From contig SCFE01000016.1 of NCBI GenBank assembly GCA_004352715.1, forward strand, positions 773,627 through 837,626: a stretch of 64,000 nucleotides of DNA. The letters are read 5' to 3'. Positions 34,761 to 48,300 of the stretch are shown piece by piece. How positions within the stretch are numbered: position 1 is the stretch's first letter; each line of letters starts with the position of its first letter. The DNA comes from Hofstenia miamia. Taxonomy: Eukaryota > Xenacoelomorpha > Acoela. Both the position numbers and the translations under genes were made by a program. Under the pieces are notes generated by a model, which was not told the DNA's origin, did no database searches, and was given only the letters and a program-made list of their open reading frames with translations.

Positions 34761-35310
34761 GATTTTGCGTTTCATATTTTCCAATATTTTGGTCACATTT
34801 TCGATTGGTAGACAATCAGAAGTGTCAAGAGTGTTCCATAATCTGGGGCCGACTGTTGAAAGAATCCAAGATCTTAAGTGTGGCTACCAGATCTGACATT
34901 ATCTTCTGTCTTATTGATTTTGCTAGTTGAGATTGTTGTCTAACTGGACGGCTGACGGCATCTTCAATATTGCATACCCATACGGAATTTCATTTGAAAA
35001 GGAGCATCAACAACATTGAGTTTTACTGTACGTTCATGCGCTTGAGTTTATTGACGAGCTTTCGATGGCTTGACCTACTTCATGCTCTTTCAAAAGCATT
35101 TTCATGAGTTTCTAATTCATTTATTTTTTCGCTTGCTGTCACATTGAAATACTCGTTCCTCTTTAAGCATTCTGCAATTGTTTATTGACTCAACCACTGC
35201 GTTTTTGTGCAGCAACTTTTGACGGCTTTCTTGCATTTTGGAACACCTTAAGGTGAATTGGCGGCGCGGTTCTGACTGCTGAGATAACATAAAGTGATGT
35301 AGATTCATGC
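34761..35310 (-). pseudogene. Possible transposon-protein relic, antisense
   Basis: On the minus strand RSWILSTVGPRLWNTL (about 34826-34873) followed by ENVTKILENMKRKII and a stop resembles the 'GPRLWNSLP...FK..LK' C-terminus of many LINE reverse transcriptases. However, the adjacent upstream sense (RPVRQQSQLAKSIRQKIMSD) reads in another frame and is not typical RT. An ORF at 35308-35117 (CSKMQESRQKLLHKNAVVES) may belong to the same unit. Transposon origin is likely and the class is uncertain. Confidence 0.35.
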
Positions 35311-37591
35311 AATCGTTTGTAACACGTTTTCAACCAATTTAAAAGAGATGCAATTTAGTTTTTCTGTTTTTTATAATTAATATTTCTCTAGATTTTGCCT
35401 CCGCGCTCGTTATTCCACTTTATCCATTTTGTTTTGCAATTACTTAAACTTTCAGAAATATAACTTCAATCAGTAGTTGTTTAAATTTTCCATTTGAATA
35501 AGATGCATCTTGAGCAGAAACATTGTGTTTTAATATAATTTTGGGTTATATATACATTTATCGAGAAATGAAATCAATTCAAGTTACTTCTATTATATAT
35601 CATAATTTTGTATGATCAGGATTACAATAATTGCTCACGAGAATACTAGTTAATATTAAATCATTCATATTGGAAGCAATCGAATCTTTAAGTAATCTAA
35701 TTCAAGATAGGACCTCAACCCTCTACAGTCTACAAATAAAATGTACAAAGGATCGAACACAAATAATGTTTGATTTGTATTTTGATGTTTTCGAAGCAGT
35801 TCAGCCGAACGTATTTTAGCTATGAGTTATGAGATAGACGCTTATTTATTTATATACAAATTTACTAATGACAGTTTATACAACTAGTGCAATAAAGTTA
35901 ATTAGTCTTATTAAGCCATTTCTATTCGTGATGTTAATTGTGAAATTCAATAATTACACGGTATGACATAAACTTTAGTTGATTGATTTTTTCACTGATT
36001 TCATTCAATTTTGGGACCAAAATTTGAATGCCATTTTATACACAAAACCGTACTTTTTGAGTAATTTGTATTCAAAGTTGTAAAAAGCCTGCATAGCATT
36101 GCTTTGTTGAGAATGTCTATGACTATATGCGGCATTGAGACATTGAAGTTAAGCCTTCCTTGCTACTCATTTCCAACAGTAATTCATTAACCTTAGTTTC
36201 ACTGTTGTGATGTGTCACATTGAGTATCACAATGGGGAAAGAATATCTTTGAAATACTTTCATGCTCCTTCCATAATACATAGTAACCATACACTGTGCT
36301 TTTGATAACATTATTCATGCTCTCCCTTCAAATATGATTTCATCTTTTAAATGCAAGACCTCCGTTAATTCTTTCTGTTACATTTTTAAATATTTTATTC
36401 TGAAAAATCAAAGTCTTATAAGTATAGTGGTGGTGCAAAATTATCCTGAAGCATATGAAATATTTTTAGGAATTTAGCATTTATCAGGATACATGTATTA
36501 GAACTTGACACCCATGTACAGACTGACCACTTGGTCCCAATTTAGGGACCAACGGCTAAGAGTCGCTAAATGGGAACTGTTTTTTTTAAAGTCCCTAAAA
36601 TTCCCAAAACCCGCAGTATATTTCAGATGAAATGGGCAAATGTAAGGCCACTTCTGCGCTTATAGCCGGATTCTCTTGGCTTTTTTGTGATTTTTAAGAA
36701 TATCCAAAGAAGCCTGTTTTCAATAACTTTTGTGAGGAATATTACTTGAGGTCATATGTCATTAGGTCATTCTATGACTTGAGGTCCCTAAAAAGTCACT
36801 ATTTTCAGGTCTATGCCAAGGTACCTAAAAAAATTCAACCAACTGCTCAGTTTGCCCAAGTATTATATTCTTGGCTATTTGAAGATTAACAGCCTTTGCC
36901 ATTTGCTATTCGGGTGTTTGACCTGAATTGTAAAAAAACACTATAGTGACAGTTGTTTAATCAATGAATAAGGGGTGTTCTCGTATATACTGCAATCAAC
37001 ACAACCCTTGAACCTCCAATGCTTAAACATCCTGATATGAAAGTATGCATGTTTAGCCTACAGAAAATTTTCAAGCAACAAGTGACCCAATCTAATTGTA
37101 TTATTCTATCATAAATTTTAAGGATCTCCATTATCCTCCAATAGCTACAAGACTAAATCTTAGCATGAGACAAACCATGATAGTGTTTTGCCATAATTTT
37201 AGATTTCAATTAATCCGGATTAAAGAGCTTTAATAGCAAATAATTGATTTAAGATTTATTAATTTTATTATCATTGTAAAGTACAAACTTAATTATGTAA
37301 ATACTTGGCAAAATAATGAAATGTCTGAATTAAACAACATTTACGACAATAGCGTGAAAATAACTTTTTATACAAAATGTAAAAGGTACCCAAACAAAAA
37401 CTAAATTTAAAAAATTGCATGATGCCATTTTACTCAAAAAGCCTTTTAATCCTATGGATATGATTGATAAATTTTGTGAATATGCTCAAATTCTTGACTT
37501 CGTTTAGGTTTGATTATATTATTTCACCTTAAAAAATTATGTTATCATTCCACATTGCAAGTAAATAAGCCAATTCATAAATTGTTCTTAT
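35311..37591. other. Non-coding stretch
   Basis: About 2.3 kb. A segment at 36530-36840 repeats TTAGGGACC, GTCCCTAAA and AGGTCCCTAAAAA in both orientations, suggesting an old palindromic repeat. There is no coding sense. Confidence 0.5.
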
Positions 37592-37599
37592 CATTGACA

Positions 37600-37853
37600 C
37601 AATGGCACGTTTAGGGGGGGGCAGGGAGGTCGACCGCGCCCCCCCCTTTGGGACCAGATGTGAACCCTTAAAAAAATGTTCTCTTTTCCTCAAAATTGAA
37701 AATAGTTCAAGATGTTATCATTTCATTTGCTGCTAAAAACAGACAATTGCATTTTGTGGATGCTTACTTTTGTGCAAAAAACTTTTTTTTACAATTTTTT
37801 TTGTAAAAATGAATGTCAGCCCCCCCATTTTAAAAATCCTAAATGCGCCCCTG
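37600..37853. mobile_element. hAT-type MITE with perfect 8-bp target duplication
   Basis: The element is 254 bases long and flanked by CATTGACA on both sides (37592-37599 and 37854-37861). Read inward, the ends are CAATGGCACGTTTAGG (left) and CAGGGGCGCATTTAGG (right), an imperfect inverted repeat beginning CA as in hAT elements. G and C runs adjoin the ends and the interior is AT-rich without an ORF. The 8-bp duplication is the hAT signature. Confidence 0.88.
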
Positions 37854-38033
37854 CATTGACATAGTTAAAATAATCTGTAAAATGTGCGAACTGCATATTT
37901 CTGTGCTAATACGAAATTATCGGGCCTTTTCATAGGGTTTTTTTTAAAACATGAAGGTCGTTTCTAATTTGCTAAAATATCAATTATTTTCTAAGTGTTT
38001 AATAATTCAGATATAATATACATATTACTTTAG

Positions 38034-38492
38034 GTGACAGCTCCGATATATATTTTATGTGGAAGAAGTCCTCTTCGTGCAATATACTATCGGTGCCTAC
38101 AACTCACGGGCGATCGCCGCGTTCAGTTGAGAATTCTCTAAACTATAATTATTCTGATGATGATTTTGTTTTTAACATTACCCAGCCCTCAAGTGAAGAT
38201 GCAGAAGTGGAACCAAGTAATTCAACGCCTGAAGCGCCTGAGTCAGCTTTATTCCATCCTCCAATAAATGCCTCGAATATTGACGACTCTGTAAATGAAA
38301 CAGACTTTAGTTTTACAAATACCACAATTAATACCCTACCTGTCACCAGCACTATGTTGGTGACCAGCACAATGCTACTTACAACACCGGCTCCACCGCC
38401 TCCTTTAGGTGCAAACGAAGTTTACGATTGTGTTTTGCCTACTAGTCCTTCAACCAACGAGGATTTCTTTTATTCACATTTGGATACTTCAG
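38034..38492 (+). CDS. Host gene exon 1 in view: Thr/Ser/Pro-rich segment
   Basis: The acceptor is CTTTAG before 38034 and the donor is CAG|GT after 38492, phase 1-1, 459 bases. The peptide is rich in Ser, Thr, Pro, Asp and Asn, with sequons such as NIT, NST, NAS, NET and NTT, and a near repeat TSTMLVTSTMLLTT followed by PAPPPP. It ends near YDCVLPTSPSTNEDFFYSHL. This looks like a mucin-like, probably disordered and glycosylated linker. Base composition is clearly less AT-rich than the flanks. An earlier exon must exist because the exon opens with two bases of a split codon. Confidence 0.72.
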
Positions 38493-41400
38493 GTTTTTTT
38501 GTTTGATTCAAATCAATGATTGTCCTTTTTAATTCATCGATAGAAAACATTATTTCATTGGAAGGTGTGCGTTATTTTAATCACAGAATAGATTGAGAGA
38601 TTAATCGTCGGAAGAGTTTGTTTTTATAGTTGCTGTTAATTGTTTTGTAATGAACATATGAAAATATTGCACATAATTGATTGTTCTGAACAAAGTTTTT
38701 CTAAAATATCATCCTTACATTTTAACTGATGTAAACTATAATCTTACATACTTTTGAAATTCCAGAATATCCTGTGCGCATTCAGGTGCGGTCCTAAAAA
38801 ATTTTTAACGGGTTGTTCAAATTTTTTGCCAACGTTTTTTATAAAACGATGTCTGTTCATATCTTATAAAAATTGCAATCATTTGAAGTTCTCCACAAAA
38901 ATTTTAAAGTTTATAAACATGAGAGCTAGTCTTTCAAAGACGCATTTTATTCAGAGAGAGCAAACCATTTTTTGAAAAAAGTGTTTGTCGTATTAAAACC
39001 ACTAAAAGAATCTCTATTTCACATAATGTTTAGATAGTTTTGAAAGAGGTAAAGGCAGCCCCCCCCCCTCAAAACTGAGCCTGTGGGCTTTCTAACTAAG
39101 CTGTCGTATAAGTTTCCTTTCAAATTCATTTTGAGACTTTTGCTTGAACGAAGTATTGCTACATGCATATGCTAAATAAAATTTGTTTAATATGTGTGAA
39201 ACTACTTATCTTTAGTCATGTTTAGCTTTTTATCAGCTCTGCTAAATGCGTATTAGTGTCAATTTAATTCAATTCAATTTCAGTGTAAGCACTATGTGTG
39301 TTAATCTCACATTAACCTTTTCTCTTTATAACGATGAGATTTCTGCGAAATTGATTATAAGATGAACTGAATCAATGCTGCTAGTTCTAGTCTGCTTATG
39401 TTTATTTCGTCAATATTTTGAGTTAGGTACAATTTTCGGTCATTTTGCAGTATTGGGCTTTGTTTATGCACTACTTACCAATTCAGACGAAAGCCATACC
39501 ACCTAGTAATTATCTGTTATTTAGGGCTGCAGTGCGAAATTGATTTCTGATATTTCATGACTTGTTATTTATGTCTAATATGAAAAGCCAGTGATTATGT
39601 CAATACTGCTGTAATCTGGCCAAACCCAATAATTCCACAAAGTAAAAAGTAGTTACTTTGTTTTGAATGATTTCAAATGCAAATGTCAGATGCTGTGTTC
39701 TGCCACAGAGATTTACAGCTTTAGGGGTCAATGAGTACAAAATGAATTTAACATTAGAATTGTACTTAATCATACTACATTTATTCACTAAAATCTCAGT
39801 TTTGAAAAAAAATTATTTACTGTGTTTTGCCAGATGACCAGAATACATGTACAGTGTTTAACTTTGTCAATGTCATAGATTTGTAATGGAAAAATCGCGT
39901 GAAATGGCAATAGCTGCCATAATTCACGATTTCAATTCTCAAAAAAACAACTTAAGTCGTTAACCCATATATTAATTGTTTCTATTACTAAGTAAAATTC
40001 TTGGAGAATTTGTTAACAAAAAATTTTAATTGCGCTAAAACATTTGGAAGCTGTCTTAAATGTAAGTGTACCAGTCAGACCAGTAATGGCGAAGACGTTG
40101 ACTAGCCGGTACCGTTATAACGATGGCTGATTGATTATGATCTTAACCTTATATTTTAAGTAAGAAATTATGTCAATTCACGGACAAAATTGTCAAATAA
40201 TAAGATAATGGGTTATTTGTTCTGATATATTATTGAAATATTCTTAGAATTGTATTTTGAATAAATGATTCTTCACCTTAGAATATGTGTTTTTTACCGT
40301 CATAATGAAGTGATAATAGCTTAGTGAAAGCACTACACTTGTGAATAGATTGCTATTGCATTGGTTTATTACTTTAAGGTAACTTTCTTCATTATTTAAG
40401 ACTGGATATGTTACACTCAAATTGTGAGTCACGTTACATAGAAATTCTACCTTTTTCAGTTCGAAGTTATCTGCTAAGGTATTCATGTAATTTTCTCAAT
40501 TGACAGGAATTTTTTAAAATGTATACTTTAAAATTTTTTGTAGAAAAATCAAGTGTGGGTTCATTACGGAAATTTGAAGCAGTGTATAATTATATCGATG
40601 AGTTTAGTGGAGAATGTAATATAACAGCCTTACGTTCCAATAAGATACTTCGTAATGCAAACTGTTCTGATGAAATATATACAATAATATATACCAAGTA
40701 AAAGCCAAAATTATATGAGTCCGTTACATCGAATTAACTTTTCTGACAATACTATTTCAATAAACTGCGAAATCTTGTTCTTTAGTTCAAATTCATCTTA
40801 GTAGCGGTATTATGGCGTACTGCAACATATTAAACTCTCATTTCCAGTTCTTATCAATCTGCAATCTTTATCACCAGATGTATTCTGTCATTTGTAGAGC
40901 TGCCAAATTCCAAATTGATAATACGCTCATAGTATATGTGGTAACAAGTGCTTAAATTGAAAAGTCGAGGGATTCGTGAAGCTTTCCTATTCACCATGAT
41001 TTTTTGTTGTTGCTTTTAGCTTATGCGCTTATACATTTCGATGTTTAAACGTACTACTTTTCTAATACTATTTTTTTAGTTTTGCAGCAGTTCATTATAT
41101 CTCCGGATAGTACGAAAACATTTTGGGACTACTTTCCCCATGTTAAGTTGTCACATATTCAAAATGAAAATGATGTTTCCGTTGACCCTTCAGTGACATT
41201 GCGTCTGGAGAATCAGAGTGGATTTTATCGTCTCATAACATCATCAAATAATACGATATATTTCAGAGTGATGTTCACTTCAGGTATTATTTCATTATTA
41301 GGTTAAAAATTTAACTTCGTCATTTCTTTAACTTTTGTGTACCGTAACTTGGGGATACTTTACCCACTTTTGAACTTTGACAGTAGATAACTTCTACAAG

Positions 41401-44400
41401 ATGTTCATAAAACAAAGCAAATCGTATAAAATATCAGCCACATGGATTTTTACCTAATATATTAATAGAATAAAGTGTACACTTTTGTAGGCATATTTTT
41501 TTTAAGAAACTTGGTGGGGAAAGTTACCCCATATGTTGGGGTAATTTTGCCCATATTTTAAAAAGTATCTCTTATCATGCAATTAACAAAATTAAACCAT
41601 AAATGAGGTAACTTTGCTTACTTTATCCTTTTAAGAAACTCAAAATAGAATAGACAAATATATTAAAGTAGTCTTTTTTGACAAATATCAATTTTATGCA
41701 TTCCACCCACCAAGATGAGGTGAATCAATAGTGAAAATGCCTCGATTGTTGTAAGGCTTGACAGATGATGTTGGTAAGTTTTCCAAAATGTCTTTGTAAA
41801 AGTACAATATTTGATTTGGTTAGCAAATTGTATCCCCAAGTTACGGTATTTATATAATTGCATTATTCGTTTCCCTTAGGGTCTACCCATTTTATAGGTA
41901 ACTTCAAATATTAATTTATTTCAAATATAAATTTTTTTAACCTTCTGATACTGATTTGTTATTATAAAACTTTGCTAATTTCAGAATGCTAAAAGTGAAT
42001 TTTCGAGAATTTATTTGCAAAATTATAAATAGTGATTTAATTCTTAATTATGTCGCTTGTTTTTATGATCAGCTGAATAATGGAATGCGATGTTTTATTC
42101 TGTTTATTTTTAACATGCTAAAAATTTTGTACATTTCACATTTTATCCTGAAGTTATTTTGGTCATGGAGTAACTTTAAGCCAGTAAAATTAGTAGTGTT
42201 AATTGCATGATCCATTAATCCTATTAGTTCCAAATCAATGTCGTTTTAGAAGAAAATGAATCCACCAATCATAAACAAAGACTAGTTCGCGTAAAACCGA
42301 ATACAGTCAAAATGTTTTTTTATTTGCAAGATTTAATTAGATATGAAAAATAGGAATTTTGCATAAAATTTACTATTGTTGTAAGATCTAAAAACTCTAA
42401 AATATTTTGTTATGTCAAAATTGCGTTTCTAGGTGAAAAAATGGTTAAAGTGGGCTGTTTAACTCAATGGCTTCTAAATAGAAGCCCTTTAATTTGAATT
42501 TGATTTCAAATCAAACTATAAATGTTTTAATGTCATTGTTGAATGCAATAGATTTATAGTTCAGAAAAACTTTAGCAAAAAATCATCAGTTTTCTGTTGA
42601 AATTATATTTATTTTGGTACAAATAATATATGTTGTTACATGTAAGCAATACTCTATAACACGTTTTGATCATTGCACATTGATTTTGGACGCAATAAGG
42701 TCAAAATGGTCACACAATCACTCAACCCTGGAACTTTTCATAATCTTATATTTATAATAGCTAATAGGAAGTAAATGTTTAAAGCAAGTTTAGTGTTCAA
42801 TAATCGAATCGATAATCGACTTTTTAAATTCTAATCGAATCGATTTCACAAAGTCCGCATCGTCCAGGCTTACTCCAATTATCGTGAGTTGGAATTACTG
42901 TTTTCAAACGTGCAGTCATTGTTAAGAACATATGTTTTTTATATAAGTAGTTGACGAAAAATGTAGCTTCTATTTTGATATGGTTGGCTTTTAATGCTTG
43001 ATTTGATTAGAACTGTTGAAATATCGATTAGTTGTGCATTGTCAATTCAGACGATTCCGTGTCCTTTTTTTTAACAACCGTGGCTCTTTCTAATATTGAT
43101 TGCATGATGTTACTCCAAATGGAAATATGTGAGCAACATTTCTTCGTTTAAGTTTATCATTGCAAGCCAATAATTGCTTCAGATCCTTCAACCCATTGCT
43201 TAATAAATAAACTTTCTGTTTGTTGTTCTCCCCTTGGGTTAGATAGATTTAACTTGATTACATTATCTCAATTCAAATAAATTACTTATTTCTTCTTACA
43301 TTGGTCATTAATTTCTTAAAATGACAGTGACTGTAGTTAATTCCATGTATTACGTTTCTCGATCAAGGTCGCCCGAGCTGTCAATTCTTCAATAAATCAG
43401 ACCTTTTTGTTTATTTGTTCACCATGCGCTGTTAATCATATTTTCAAACACAAACGTATTCGTCTTTTCGGTAAAATGATTACTGAACACGAACTTTGTA
43501 TTTTTTTCAATTATTGCATTTAGAACGTTTTTTGGTGTCATGGCCTATCGGAAATACAATTTGTCTTTTTGAGTTTAACCAATTTTCATTTTTTCTTATG
43601 ATTTTGATGCATCTTCATTGTACAAAACAGATCTGAGTTGCAGGCCAATTTATTTTCAGAATATGATTTTTTTTAGTTTTTCAAAGTCACATTAATAAAA
43701 AGTGTAACATAAGTAACATTGACTACGCATTATTTTTTATTCTTAAATTATTAATTAATTCTTCAATTCTTCCTATTTTGAAAAGCAAACGCTAATCAGA
43801 ATGCTTCATTATGTAAACTGCTATGCATCCAGATTAAATGGTGAAGTGAGATTGAGCAACATAATTGCGATCTCCTTTGATATAGGCCTTAGCCTTACCT
43901 TATGTTAAGTAGACGATGTCACGAAATGGATTGAGCTCTAATTCAATGTTACATTGCCAGCCAACGTTTTGAGTTTCTATGATATCCTAAGTCATTTCAT
44001 TGTGAGAAACCTGAAATCCTAGTGATGTCAAGATAATGTCCTAATCCATCCTGAATCTATGATCTCCTATTTCACGGTGTGATTCCCAGTATATATTATT
44101 GAGACTGGGTTTGCAATGTAAGTTTTAAGCATACATACTAGCCATTTTCATATTTGGAATAGTGAATTTTACTTAAAATTGGTTTGAAAAAATGTTAAAA
44201 CTGTGCATTATGTTCTTTAGAAGTTCATTTTTAGTGGAAATTTCATAAGAAATTTACGGTGTACAGATATTAGGACACTCATAATATTTTCAGGATGGGT
44301 TGAGACACATTTTTGGCATGCTATGTTGCCCTCATTAGGACGCGTCTGGGTGTTGGTCAAATATAACTACGTCAAATAAGCAATATCAATCAAACGCGCA

Positions 44401-45297
44401 AAAGCCTGGCTACTGATGCCTAAAAAATCAAGAAATCTGATTTTTTGCTGTATGTGAGCGGATGTTACTTGTAATGAGCAAATTAATGAAACATGAAAAC
44501 ATCCATTAAAACAGGCAACTAAAAATTTAATCAATGACTGTTTACTTAAAAAGAAACAATTATGTTCGAACCTTATAAAAAAAATTAAATTCAATTGCCA
44601 CTTTTTGCGCTTTTCAAACATTTATTTTTTCGAATGGTGATTAAGTAAGGGTTCCAACAATGGTCTTTCTTAATGGCTTTTCGTTGTTCACAAAAAAATT
44701 CATTAGATTTAGCAAAATATAGTTGCGTCTACACCATGGGTTTCCCCATTTGCTTTCAAAATAAATTACAATAAATACATAATTGCTCATGTTAGATGAT
44801 TTAATTATAGTTGTAAAGACACTGATGTTAGGTAACAGTATTTAGTTTATAATGTAAAACAATAGAAGAATCTAGAAATAATGAAAATACTAAAATATAA
44901 AAGACCCTTGCATAGCGTCTTTGATTTCTATTGGGCAAGAATCGATGTGAAACTAGACAAAATAAGATTTTTATTATTGATGTACTATCGGTTGATGTCT
45001 AGCAAGAAAAATTACGAAGTGAAGAGGATACCATAGAAATTCGAAATTAACTTCTTTATTCTATGAAATGTCTGCACGACCTCCCAAAACATACACATAA
45101 CTAACAGAATGACTTTTGTTTTAGGTTACTAAGGATAACATCGTATATAATTCTTATCACAAATGAGATATGGATTAATTAACTTTTGAGTAAACAATTT
45201 CTTAGAAAAGGTTATTTTATTTGATGTAGTCAGATAAACACAAAACGAGTGCCGATTGCAATTGAAATATACGTGAAACAATACGCGAAAATCTTAA

Positions 45298-45329
<32 letters not shown>

Positions 45330-48300
45330 NAAAAATCAATTTAATTGAATGATAATATGCACATAACATAGTCATGTTTCAAGTATTCGGCTGTCAATAA
45401 GAACTTCTGAAGTGACTAAGTTTGGCGCAATGTTGAAAATATCTGTTCAATATTCACAGAAGCCAACAGCGCATTTCGTAAGCCTTCAGTATTTATGGAA
45501 TTTAATGGAATATATCATCACATATCCTAACGCATGTTCAATTTTTTGAAGTGCTAACTCGAGTGCTGCTGTTCACTTTTTCCAAAACATGCAATTGTGC
45601 ACAAAGTCGCAATTGACATTGAAGTTATGTAATTTATTTAAAAACTAAAGGATGCTTCAATTCAGGCAAGTTTTTGTTGTAAATTTTCATCCATAGCGCC
45701 CGGAGTTTTTGAACAGAAATATTGTTTCCTTTTTAATTAATATATGCCCTACGCTTGAGTTAATATTTGGTAATGTGCTCTTTTGTATAGAAATATACAA
45801 TTAGAAGAGAATGCCTAAAACAATTTAATTTCATATTTCATTTCTGTTGTCCAAAGTTGAACTGCATCGATGTATATTTCGTCAAGACGATTTTCACTAA
45901 GCATTACTTTTGAATAAAATCAAAAGATAGCAAAAACATTGAATTTGGACTCTCATCGGATGCCTATACAGGCACAATTGATGTTAAATGGTATGCAGCG
46001 TTAGTATGTGCAAGACTCCCTAGTTTTACTTGAATAAAGTAATACATATATATAACGTATTAACACTTAAAATTGTCGTTATTATACTTCATTTTGTTGC
46101 CTGCTGTGTAGAGGCTTTCGAAGAAAATATATTATTTAAACACGCCCTCACAGTAACTTCAAATTATTAAAAAAAACAGCAAGTTCATTGACAAAGTAAT
46201 GAGTTTTCTATGTAGATTAGAAATGGGCACAGTAGAGTCGAGAACGCTCAATGTAGTAACATTTTCACCGCATTAATAAGAACAGGCCAATTCTGGCTAG
46301 ACAAGTTCGGTATTAACAAAAACTATTTTAAGCACTAAAAATTCTTCCACTTGTTCAGCATAACAAATACTGCTCGGCCATTAGTTATGCAGAATATTGC
46401 GATAATTAGCGATAATTTCCCCAATATTTAAATACGTCCACGCTTCAGAAATCTTACTCAAATATCCTGCGCACACCACTTGGTACATTAGTTCAACTGT
46501 ATTATGGTAGAAAAGACAACAACTTTCTAGCACATAAAATAGAGGGATGTTCAGCTGGTCATATGTTACATTCCTTAGAAACGTTGGCATTCAGATATTC
46601 CATTTAACGAATAATGTCAATATTAGCACTTTTTAGAGAAATTCCATTTTTTTCACATTTCTGTGCATTTGATTTGCCGGTATACACAACGGAACGGAAC
46701 ACGAACTTACCATTGCTATGTATTGTGTACAAAATGAAATAATAATTTGTAACACGTTATTTTACTCAGCACTATGGTGACGTCATATTTCTGATAGTTA
46801 GCTTCTGATTGGGTTTAGAGGAAACAGCATGTCATCCAATAGAAAATCTTAATTTAAACATTCCGCCTCCACATTTGTAGAATTAATTACATTACCATAC
46901 CATTTACTAGAATAGTTCCTGATAATCAGTATGTAATTACAATCGTCATTGTAACATTGGGCGAAAATTTGCACTTTTGTAGTCAACTGATTTGGTTGAC
47001 CTAACTCTAAATTTTGAACTTTTGACTACTTTTATCTATTTGATAATATTACTATAAATAGTCCTCTGAAATTATTGAAACACAGATTTAGGGCTCCGTT
47101 AAAGGTTTTTAGGCATTTATCTAAACACTTGGCAGCCACTTTTCGATAAGTTATAATTTGTCCGCTAATTTTAAATTTATATCACTAATGGGAGGTAAAT
47201 TGTGTTTGTAGAATAATCAACTGATCTGCTAAGTCAATAATAGATACAATTGAGTGCAAAAATAATAATCGCAGCGTGCACAATCGCAGTAGCTTTATTT
47301 ACTAATCAATATGCTTAGCAGTTAAAATGATCATTTTGAAAGTTTAATTTCAACAGGAATGTGTGTAGAATATGTTTACATGCCTTGTATCCGCTTTACT
47401 TACCAAAAAAAATTTCAATGTTGTCATTTCTGTTACTTCTTGTTGAAATTATGCAACCAAAGTTTGTTTCAAGCAGGTATAGATTGTTTGTTTCAAACAT
47501 TGATTTATATTTTTTTCTCTGTATTTTATCTATGTGCATTATTTCGAGAGCCGTATGAACTTAATGCGTTCTTCCTCATACATTTTAAATAATACTCTAT
47601 ACAACTATTATCCTCTTTTCAATTATTGCTAAAAAGGCGCCTACAACAGGGGTGTACTCGAGGTTGTGCTCAGGGAGGTTCAGCTCACTTTGTTAAATTC
47701 GATTGGGAACCCACGCCCTTCTTAATTTCGGGTTCGGGTGTTTGGATTGGATTTTATTTGTTGAAAAAAAATTGATTTTGGTCAAAATTTAACATGAAAA
47801 TACAATACTCAAAATGAGAACAACCTTTGTTAGTTATTAAGGAGTACAGACCTGTAACAACATAAACCACTACGTATGCCTAATGAACTATACGTCGTTA
47901 ACTAATTCATTTTTTAATCTAGAAACATTAAATGTTTTTGTACTAAGTAGTTGTTTATTCCTTTTATTTGAATTGAAATAATTGATGAACTTTAGAAAGT
48001 TATTGAGAGTTGTATGCGTTTTTAGTATAATTATAGAATCTGTTTAGTAGTTACCTAATTCAATTACTGTTGTATCTGCTTTTGTTGTCTTCTGTTTTGA
48101 TACCATATCATAAAATTTTCGGAAAAGCCGTCACACTTAAATTTCAATAAATGCCTTTGTGATATTTAACTTAAATTTCATTTCATTTATTTCAATAGCA
48201 AAGTTTTAGGTTAATGAAACCGACTTTTTTAATGCATCAAATTATTGTTTTTCTCACAAAGTTTTAGAGCACACAAAAGTAATGCACTTCAGAATCAAAT

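Noticed and set aside
47635-47745. GC-richer patch as a tRNA-derived SINE
   Set aside because: TTCG-like motifs are present, but no convincing A and B boxes at the right spacing and no tail.
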